From Rhizopus arrhizus (lineage: Eukaryota; Mucoromycota; Mucoromycetes; Mucorales; Rhizopodaceae), in the NCBI GenBank assembly GCA_024220505.1, contig JAKZZE010000017.1, forward strand, positions 1,165,765 to 1,229,764: a DNA stretch of 64,000 nucleotides. The letters run 5' to 3'. This document shows positions 55,357 through 64,000 of the stretch, piece after piece (position 1 is the stretch's first letter; every line of letters begins with the position of its first letter). The notes beneath the pieces were generated by a model. It worked only from the letters and a program-made list of their open reading frames with translations, searched no databases and was not told the DNA's origin. The position numbers and the translations under genes are program-made.

Positions 55357-58114
55357 TTAAATTTCATAAAAGAGTAGCCCCTTTTTCACGGTCCATATTC
55401 TATCCTTTGCAATTCTTGGGATAAACATAAACTTGTCATATATATATTTGAGAATAGCTAGGCGAAAGCTGATGAGATCTGATTTTAGATGTGGATTATT
55501 TATGCAAAGTATAATATAGCATGCCCGAGCCTGTAGCAATTTCCATGAACTTGATGCATGTTGAAAAGCAACAGACTCAGGATTTTCTACTACTTGACAA
55601 TAGTCAGGAAGAAGTAAGTCTTCTATTTGTCTTCGTACGTGAGGGGACTTTGCCAAGCTATAATGATCATTCTATCAAAGATTTAGTTGGAAAACTAATC
55701 AAAGGCTTAAGATAATACCTTTAAAATATCCTTGAGATACTCCTTGTCAGAAAAAAAGTTCGAGCCATACGCCATCAGCTTTTGATGAGATCGTTTATCT
55801 TTACAATACTTGTCCCATTTCGAAAATTTGAATAGAACTTCATGCATAATTAAATTCACAAAAGGCTCCACGCAATCATTAGTAAAGCCATAGCAAGTCA
55901 TATAAGACACAGCATGGTCCCAATAATAGTTTTCTTTGTTTGTCAAATCTATATATTTAGCATACATTCCAAGATCAAAGTTCAAATTGGTGTTCATATT
56001 GCTTCTTTCTAAAAGTGTCGGTATTCTATAATGCCGTTCAGGCAATTCAATGTTGCAATCATAGCCAGGCTCTATCTTGTTTATTATTTCGTCCTGAAAT
56101 ACACCGTGAAGATGCTGTTTTAGAGAAAGAGCACATGACCAACGAGAGCCATCCTCAGATAACACAAACAGATTGGGCGTAAACAAAGCCATGGACTTGC
56201 GGCACCGATGTGCTTTTATTTGTTCCATAAATGGTTGCCACCAGCTACGATCCGATGGTCGGTGAACCAACGAAGAGAGCATGTAAGCTATAAAAGCCAC
56301 ACCGGTAAGCTGCCGTGCTGTATATCGAGAATCTCTTTGGCTGTGAAAGTTTTTTGCTAAAGCAACTAGAGAATCTAGTCGCTTTTCGACAAAGCACCAA
56401 AGAGATTCAGACTTGTACCAATTGATATGTGTTTGCAGAGAATTCCTAAACAAATAGTATTAGAGTATTTACATATACAATGTCAAATACATACTTGGCT
56501 AGCTCTATAGTACGATTATAAAGCGTATCCCAGCTATTTGCTTTGAAACGCACTTCAAGCCGTACCCCATAAGATTGAGATGCCATCAAAGATAAACAAT
56601 GCTTCATCTTGTTCTATATATTATGATAAGCTAAAGCCTGATGTACGTTGTAGAATTTTTGCTTACTATGTGTTTGATAAAGCTTTCCGACATTTTAAAC
56701 ACTTCGCCTGGCTGGAAGTCTTGCCCATGCCTCTCACCAACTGCTGATCTGCGGTAAAATGGCTCCTTTGAATGGGAGTACGCAGTGACCCTTATAAAAT
56801 CGGATTTAGGGTTTGCATACTTAAAGCCACCAATACCGAGATGGTCGCAAAGAGGATCATGACGATACTTGCTTGGAAAAAAAGTTTCATTTGCGGCAAG
56901 GAATTTCTCTATTATAGCGTGAAAGGTTCTACTATCACCTGTGGACCAAATGCCAGAAACACCGTGCTGAGGACATCCAAAGTTGACTCCTAAGTCCAAA
57001 TAAAAGTGCTGTAGGTCAACACGATCCCATACAAAACCTTGGGAAGCCAAAGCATCAATAAATGTCTCATCCCCAGAAAATCGAGATTTTATGCCCATTC
57101 CCCACGTTACAAAAAAGAAATCACCAAAGACAGAATTCAAGCCTGAATTATGTGATAGAATACCCTTCATTGCTTTGTCTAGCCTAGCAAACTCTTTCAT
57201 GCTAACGTACATACTTTTTCCCATACCGGAATGAGCAGCAGACTCATAATCTAAAGGTACAGGCACCACTGAAGTATCAAAGACTATACCCAAAGCCGGA
57301 AGGAGAACAAGGTCCACAAACTGAACATGATAGTGACTGGGTATATGATACGATGGGCTTACTCCTTCGGTTGCAGCAAGTTCCTGATAAATACGAGGGA
57401 AACAAATACAGACCTATAAGCATTTGTTAAATAGTTGCATTTTAAAAGTAGGTGATATACCTGAAGTTTTTCTGTCTTTAAAAGTTGCACATTAGGGATT
57501 CTGTGAACGCCAACACTGACATTCTTGGTATAAACATTGTGAGACCAAGTTACACCGGTATCCGACATGTAACTACTTGAATATAATGGCCTGACAATAA
57601 GGCCACAAGAGTTTCTAAGTGGTACATCATCACTAACATATGCAAAGGAGTCAATGTCTGTGGAAACACTGACTTCACCAGGAACTGCTTTACATATGTT
57701 ATCTACAAATGCAGGAGATAGTTGATCACTAGTACCGTCATAAACGCATCCAAGGATATGCTGAAATATATCGTTGAATGTTTGTCGATTAGCATCAGAT
57801 GAGCAGTTCACAAACTCTTCAACTCCCATAGAAGCTATAAATTATTCATTTAATGTTTATATACAAAGTATTTCGCAAATGTACCTTGGGAGTTAAAATA
57901 CCGTTGACGATCCAATATGGACAAAGCATTGACGGGGCGTACGATATGTTCAGCTTCATCTAAAAGAAATGTCAGATATTTATGGATGCCAAATAATTAA
58001 GTTACCTTCACGCGAACGTGTACGACTACTGATTTCAACAAACGGCTCTACAAACTCACTAGAGTTATCGTGGGAGACAATTTCAACATAAGGTTCGAGA
58101 TATAAATCAGACAT
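55357..58114 (-). CDS. Seven-exon gene for an unrecognised 821-residue protein (unit IV)
   Basis: Second copy of the gene at 37014-39771, offset exactly 18343. Exons on the minus strand: 58114-58006, 57959-57885, 57834-57461, 57413-56667, 56613-56495, 56445-55719 and 55671-55357. Splice sites and all compared coding sequence are the same as in unit III, so both copies can encode the same product. It lies 5.9 kb from the telomere array at its upstream side and is transcribed away from the telomere. Function unknown. Identity between copies could reflect recent duplication, gene conversion or selection, which two copies alone cannot separate. Confidence 0.8.
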
Positions 58115-58190
58115 AGTGTGAGTAGCAGAAAAAAAGAATAAATGAGAAAGATAATAAAGCAAAAAAAAAAGAATGAAAAATTAGTCCACG

Positions 58191-58199
58191 GTATTTATA
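58191..58199 (-). promoter_or_regulatory. TATA-like box, unit IV gene copy
   Basis: TATAAATAC on the minus strand, 77 bases upstream of the ATG. The A run between box and gene is one base shorter than in unit III. Confidence 0.45.
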
Positions 58200-58372
58200 A
58201 CGATATGAAGTGGACGGCGAAAACGTAACGATAACACAATAACTGACAGAAATCACGCAATTCCATAATCGGTAGTTATTATTGGTGGAGTATGATACCA
58301 TTTTTGCGCTATTTTTGCTCCTAATCGGTTATTGGCTGTTGTATATAAATTATCAGATGTTAACAAAACAAA

Positions 58373-58773
58373 AAACCTTAAACCATAGCAACAAAAATAA
58401 GTCAGAACACGCTAGACAGTGCGTTTCACTTTGACAGACGAAGCCTCATTAGATGAATTATCCCTGCTGCTTATTTACTTGGCCAAGTGCTTGAAAAGAA
58501 AAATTAGGATTGTCTGTGACCGTCTGATTTGAATAAAAATTTTGTGACAGGGAAAAGGCATAAATTTCTACAATATTTGTAATCCCGCACTATTAAAGGG
58601 AAGGAGATTTTCAATTTCTTTCTCTTTCTTTCGCCTTTCCATTTTTTTTGTAAAGTGATAGTTTCATAACCTGGTTTGAATTAGTCGACGTCTGGTTGAC
58701 GAGCTGATATAGTATCCACTTGGGCCACAGAGGTTTGACATCGTCATAAAATTGCTCTTTTTTTTTTCTTTCT
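58373..58773 (-). repeat. Dispersed LTR/SINE-like repeat (unit IV)
   Basis: Copy of 40030-40430, with the antisense tRNA-like arm at its right end. Confidence 0.5.
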
Positions 58774-60134
58774 CTAATGTGGTTATATCCTGAAACCCTG
58801 TGGTTACACGCTTACTTTCGGAATGATCAGAGTGATCGGAGTGATGATAGACACACTAGGTGCACCCTATTTGATATCTATATGGGACAAAAAGACATTT
58901 TTACACATAGTGATCTATGCTTATGCTTATACTTGTGACTAAGGTTAAGCTTACTGCTAGGATATTTTAAAAGTTGAGCTAATTTCAATCTTTCTGTAGT
59001 AAAATTTGTAATAAAATTTTAACAAAATGTTGTATTGTTAAGAGAGCAATATTTTTTAAATATTACATGCGATGCTTCTTTAATTATCAATAAATGCTTC
59101 ACAGAACATGATATAAATCTAGCTTTCAATAATTATGGGTGTGGAGAGTATAATATCTGATGTGGTTATAAATAATGCACATTGATCCTAAAGTGCTATG
59201 ACAATAAGACACATAATAGAAACAGGTAAAAGGCTTTGAAAGTATCAGAAACAACAAATATAAGGTTATAGCAGATAATTCATGTTATGATGTAAAAGGT
59301 ATAATAGATATTACCAAAATAAGCCAGAAGAAGTCCAACAAAAATAAGACAGGACACGCTAGACACAGTGTAATAACCTTTGTGTTTATTGGATTAAGGT
59401 TAAACCCCAAGATCCTGTGGTTGGTTGCCCGCTTAATTTCAGAATTGTGGCAGAAACACTAGCCGCACCCCATCCATCGCTAAATGGGGTAAAATCGGCC
59501 AACTTTATGGAAGGTAGGTTTATATCGGCTACTGGATTCGAACTCTCGCCTAACAGCAAGCATGACGATAATGTCGCCACTAGGCCAAACAATAGTCTAA
59601 CCTTAGAGGGAACTGGAGAACATTCAGTAGAACATTGGAAAAACTTTTGGCCAACAAAATTTATTTTTTTGCATATTATGATTAGAAGGATTCCGGTGAT
59701 TGTAACGGAAAGCAATATGCACTCTTGCGCTCTGATCTCTGTGTGAGAAAAGGTAAGATGTAACCTGCTTAAAGCTCATTATGTAATTGCTTATAAGGTA
59801 TGAGGTTTTTCTTCCTTCGATCGATGTCAGATTTTATATCAAATTTATATGTTTTTTAGGAGAAAGCAAAAATAATTTTTTTTTGTCATACATGATGGAA
59901 CAGCTACCTTGTTGATGATGGTTTTGTTTTATAATAATCATCTTTTATTTGTAATGAAAGTTAACAAAGCATCAAAACTTGTGGATGTAGAAAGGGAATG
60001 TGGATTTTTATTAAAAATAAAAGTGGTATAATAATCATATACATCCATCTATTAATCTTTACTGTATAACGATAAACAATTATCACTCTTATTTTTATCT
60101 TAATACACAAGGTTGAATTTTACTGAATAAAAAA
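58774..60134. repeat. Core variants, antisense tRNA-like unit and tail (unit IV)
   Basis: Copy of 40431-41789. The tRNA-like segment lies at ~59605-59518 on the minus strand. First substitutions between the tandem copies appear here (for example AAAATTGGCC versus AAAATCGGCC at ~59497, and GTACAAC versus GTAGAAC at ~59630). Confidence 0.6.
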
Positions 60135-60420
60135 ATGGAAACTATTAATGTCAAGGATAACTTAGTAAGAGAATATCAAATTTTAACAACTGAATACTAG
60201 AAATTCTTAAATTATGGTTGGTCAATAATTAGTCAAAAAAATACTTGAAGGAGAAAGACCTACTCCTATTAGTAAAATTGACGAAATTAAAAATATTCTA
60301 TTTGAAAAACCAATAACAATATCAGTTTATTTCTTTTTAGTTATATTATTTGATGTTCAGGATTATAAGGAGCCATATAATACTTTAGAAAAAGAATTAT
60401 TGATATGATACTTTATTATG
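60135..60420 (+). pseudogene. Small membrane-protein gene relic, copy 3
   Basis: Copy of 41790-42075 with the same TAG, A7 run and late TGA. Confidence 0.5.
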
Positions 60421-60534
60421 GTAAACAAATCAATAGATAATGTCCGTTTTGTAGTAAGGAACGGTACATGCTAAAAGATGTTTATTTTTTTGCATATTGT
60501 ACATAAAAAGACATAATATAAATAAATAAAAAAT

Positions 60535-61235
60535 TAAATTTCATAAAAGAGTAACCCTTTGCTTACAGTCCATATTCTGTCCTTTGCAATTCTTGGTATG
60601 AGCATAAACTTGTTAAATATATATTGAAGCAAGATTTGACGAAATTTGTCGAGGTCTTTTTACAAATGTGGATTATTTATGCATAGAATCATATAACACG
60701 CCCGAGACTAGAATAACTTTCATGAGCTTAATGGGTGTTGGAAAGCAACTGACTCGGTGTTTCGCCTTGTATGAGCAGACGTGATTATGTTGGAATGGCC
60801 GTCCTATAATAAGTTTAGTTAGAAAACTAGTCAAAGATTTACTATGGTATTTTATAATGTCTTTTATATAATTTTTATCACGAAAGAAGTTTGAGCCATA
60901 CGCTTGCAGCTTTTGATATGCCTTTTTGCCCTTGCAGTGTTTGTTCCATTTCGAAAACTTGCTAATTACTTCATGCATCATCAAATTGACAAAAGGCCCT
61001 ACAGAAGCATCACTTACGCCATAGTGGCTTGTAAAGAGCAGAGCATGGTTCCAGTTGTAGTTTTCTTTGTTGGACAGATCTATATGCACACCTGTGAGTT
61101 GGCTTGCTGTAAACCTTGTCTCTGCTTGACTGTGGAAATTCCTTGCTATTGCAAAAAGCGCATCTAAACGGTTCTCCACAAACGAGCAAATAGCATTGGA
61201 GGGATGAATGTACCTTTGCTGTCATCGGAATCTAA
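60535..61235 (-). pseudogene. Truncated paralogue of the 821-residue protein (unit IV)
   Basis: Copy of 42190-42890, with the same internal deletion and the same loss of exons 1-5. Confidence 0.75.
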
Positions 61236-62168
61236 ACTGTACAATTTCCTTACTAAGGAACTGTTATTTTTAGATGTCTGGCTGTGGAAATCAGTAAAAT
61301 GTAACTGAATTATGCGTGCTATTGCCTAGAATGGCTAGGGCGTCAACTTTTCAAAGTAAGAGATCACTGGTTTAAACCTTATCGACCATGCTTTTTTAGG
61401 AAGTTGCAATTGCAATTTTATTGCTGTTGTTCTTTTTTTTTAAAATTAATGCTTTTATGTATCGTTTCATTTCGTGATCATACTGTGTCGATGCCAATGG
61501 TAATCAAAAAATGATGAGGATGCAAGCACAGTTTAATTTCTAGTTGCCAATTAGATTGTAGAAAACCTTTTTAATTTGTACCAACCAACTCAATTAAACT
61601 TAACAAAGTGAACTAAAGATCTTAAGTCAAAAACAATCAAAATCAACTCCGAAGACAAAAGCCCCACAAAACAAATTATATATAAATAGCAATGTTTTCT
61701 TTTTTTTTTCTGGTATGAAAACATACTATTTTCTTCACTTTTTTCTGTAAAATAATTTTTTTGAATCGAATGCTTGTTTTTTTTATCAAGGACAAGTCCC
61801 TTGAAGCACATACTTGATTGTATTCCCTTTTTTGTTTTGATTTTTTTTTACTCTTCTGTAATAAGCTTGATTTATGCTGCAAAATCTGGTCATAACAGTT
61901 TAAAACCGAAATTGTGCTCAATGCTGTACTATTTTTTGGAATCCAACTTGTTAAGACTATTGGTTCAGCATCTAATATCTTTAAAATGAATGTATTTAGT
62001 ATTGTAGACACACAAAAACGAATATTGTCTCGATATCTTTTGTTTAATTGATTATCTTGACACTTTGGCTATTTTTTTACATAAAGTATTTATAATACTT
62101 CCTGCAGATAATATTAACAACAACATTTCAACAAACTTTTTTATTTTTATTTCGTGTTATTAATATTA
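61236..62168. repeat. Conserved block next to Merlin relic (unit IV copy)
   Basis: Copy of 42891-43823; no supported gene. Confidence 0.55.
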
Positions 62169-63401
62169 TTATTCTGCAGCACGTTCTGCTAACTAGGCTG
62201 GATTACGTTGAACTCGATCGAAGCTAACGTTCTTAAGGCAACTTATTATACCGTTAAAGATATTGTTATGGTGCTTCCTTTGCCAAATCAACTCAATTAG
62301 CAACCAAGGTATCATTTTCTTTGTTCTGAGGGCAGGAGTTACATTCATTTTTATTCCATTCCAAGTTCCTAAAGAAATATTAGAATAATTTTGAACTATA
62401 AACCTTTGTATATAATAATCTTATTCTTACCCTCAATTGTATTGGTATGCCGATTGCCATCACGAAATGTTACTCTATGGTTGACAGTTCGATGTATTAA
62501 ATTCATTCCAAGGTTTACCATACTTTCATATGCTCGCCAACAGTCTGTATGTACTATGGATCCATCTGCAACATAATTTTGGATAATTATATGCATCGTT
62601 TCCGTGTTTCTGTTATTCACCACAGCAAGGAAATACTTTCGTTCAGGTGTCTTTTACACACCACCAACCACCTAAACGGCCTCCACACGGTGCCCACGAT
62701 GATTCTTTCTTTTTCCAAACTTTGATTCATCAATTTCTACCACGATTGGATTTCCATCCGCATCATAGCCTCCAATTTTGCAGTCATTTTGCTGCAAATC
62801 TTGTAAAACTTGGTACCAATTTGTTAATGTTTTACGTACTGTATTAGGAGAGCATCCAACCATGGTAGAAATTGTCATGCGACATATTTTCAAACGCCAA
62901 AAGTAAAGGATCGATAGTGTTTCATAGCTTGGTAAGTTTCGATGAGCAAATAAGGAAGCATTTCGTACAGCTATTTGACGTCCATTACAGCACTTTTCAC
63001 CGGTTTCTTGGTTTATTATTATGCCATTACATCTCCAACGTGGAATACTTCCTGTTTGTTCCAAGTACATAATACTTCCTTCAGCACCATTGCAACGGTA
63101 AACAGTGTTGCTTCCATGATAAATTCCATTATTAATATAAACCTAATTTATAAAAAAAAAATAGAGTTACTAATATTGCATACAAGAGTATATTGTTATA
63201 CTTTTATACTTACTGTATACACGCTTCTTCTGTTCCAAAAGTTTAAAAAAAACGTTCTGGTGGACATCATGGGAACATTTTGCTCTCTGCTCCAATTATC
63301 TGGCAAAATGGTACTGTCATGTAACTCTTCATCAGCTTCAAAATCTTCTTCTTCCAGTCATTCTTCAATATCGTCGTTATTGATAGAAATAAATGCTTCA
63401 T
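62169..63401 (-). pseudogene. Merlin transposase relic, copy 4
   Basis: Copy of 43824-45056 with the same two nonsense changes, intron and empty Tc1 site. It differs by clustered substitutions in the C-terminal block at 62277-62298 (AAATCAACTCAATTAG versus AAATAAATTCAATAAG) and by GGGAACATT versus GGGACCATT near 63272. Confidence 0.78.
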
Positions 63402-63864
63402 CCAAATTTGAAGTTTGTTCAGTTTATAAAGGAATTTTTTTCTACTTGATCATGATGATCAACAGTAATAACAGGGTTACTTGATGAAGCAACAGATAAC
63501 GACACTGACAGTGGTTAAAGCCCAAAGGTGTTATGGATGCCAGCGCAAAAACGCTTATAAAATTGTGGTTGTGGTTTTCAAGACAGAAACAGAAGCTGTG
63601 GACCGCAAAAACGCAAACAACGAAAATTGTGGTTTGGGCACTGTATATGACGGTGACTAAAGTTAGAGTCATGGCTATAGCTAAAATGTAAAATTCAGTG
63701 TTGGCCAGTTACTTTTCGGAGTGATAACCAACACTAGGCGCACCCCATTGGGTATATAAACGAGATAAAGCTATTTTTACAGACAACCTTATTTGGTGGT
63801 TTTGGTTGGAAAAGACGAAGAAGAAGAAGAAAAAAAAAAAAAAAAAAAAAAAGAAACACAATTA
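63402..63864. repeat. Unit IV distal end leading into the telomere
   Basis: Same order as 45057-45528: CACCCCATTGGGTATATAAACGAG, a (GAA)n-A tract at 63817-63853, then ACACAATTATGG. Instead of another unit, the TTGTGG array follows. Confidence 0.9.
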
Positions 63865-64000
63865 TGGTTGTGGTTGTGGTTGTGGTTGTGGTTGTGGTTG
63901 TGGTTGTGGTTGTGGTTGTGGTTGTGGTTGTGGTTGTGGTTGTGGTTGTGGTTGTGGTTGTGGTTGTGGTTGTGGTTGTGGTTGTGGTTGTGGTTGTGGA
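63865..64000 (+). repeat. Telomere: (TTGTGG)n array at the right end
   Basis: About 22 perfect copies of the hexamer with the G-rich strand 5' to 3' toward the window end, the orientation of a right-hand telomere. The final base is an A, which departs from the repeat. This may be the contig end, an assembly artefact, or the start of further sequence. Confidence 0.9.

Larger units (their letters stand above)
45529..63870. repeat. 18.34-kb subtelomeric unit IV, second tandem copy, telomere-proximal
   Basis: Near-identical repeat of 27185-45528. Left of ~59.4 kb I saw only one-base length differences. To the right several substitutions appear, with a cluster at 62277-62298. It begins with block Y then X and ends in the terminal TTGTGG array. 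Confidence 0.95.

Overview
This window reads as the end of a chromosome from a fungus, most likely one of the early-diverging Mucoromycota. That lineage is an inference. It rests on short introns of about 45-75 nt with GTANGT-type donors, on the mix of LINE, Ty3-type gag, Tc1/mariner and Merlin elements, and on an AT-rich background with almost no host genes. The last ~136 bases are an uninterrupted TTGTGG array with the G-rich strand running outward, as a right-hand telomere should. The motif differs from the common fungal TTAGGG.

Left part (1-11118): a head-to-tail array of one non-LTR retrotransposon family. It holds the 3' end of copy 1, a full copy 2 (ORF1 intact, ORF2 broken by one base), a full copy 3 (ORF1 and ORF2 both open) and a tRNA-headed SINE that shares the LINE 3' tail. 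A second SINE follows, cut off after ~46 bases where telomere-like sequence begins. All junctions lie at the same 3' terminal motif, GAGCTAAGCGACC.

Right part (11119-64000): layered subtelomeric units. Each ends in the same signature: a TATATAA-containing repeat, then (GAA)n, then a long A tract, then a TTGTGG seed. The signature occurs four times (about 18.95, 26.82, 45.49 and 63.83 kb). Unit I carries 133-bp repeats, a dead Ty3-type gag-protease fragment, a dead Merlin transposase and a fresh Tc1/mariner element with perfect 214-bp inverted repeats. Unit II carries tRNA-derived repeats and a Merlin gene split by a Tc1 element. Units III and IV are two nearly identical 18.34-kb copies in direct tandem, and unit IV ends in the telomere. 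This architecture resembles yeast Y' elements.

Each 18.34-kb unit holds one apparently intact gene on the minus strand. I resolve it as seven exons encoding 821 residues, and I do not recognise the protein. A shrunken paralogue lies ~3-5 kb distal in the same unit. Everything else in the unit is dead transposons, solo-LTR-like repeats, tRNA-derived repeats and satellite. The intact gene on a telomere-tandem element is the best candidate for an undescribed system. Its role in the spread or maintenance of the element is speculation.
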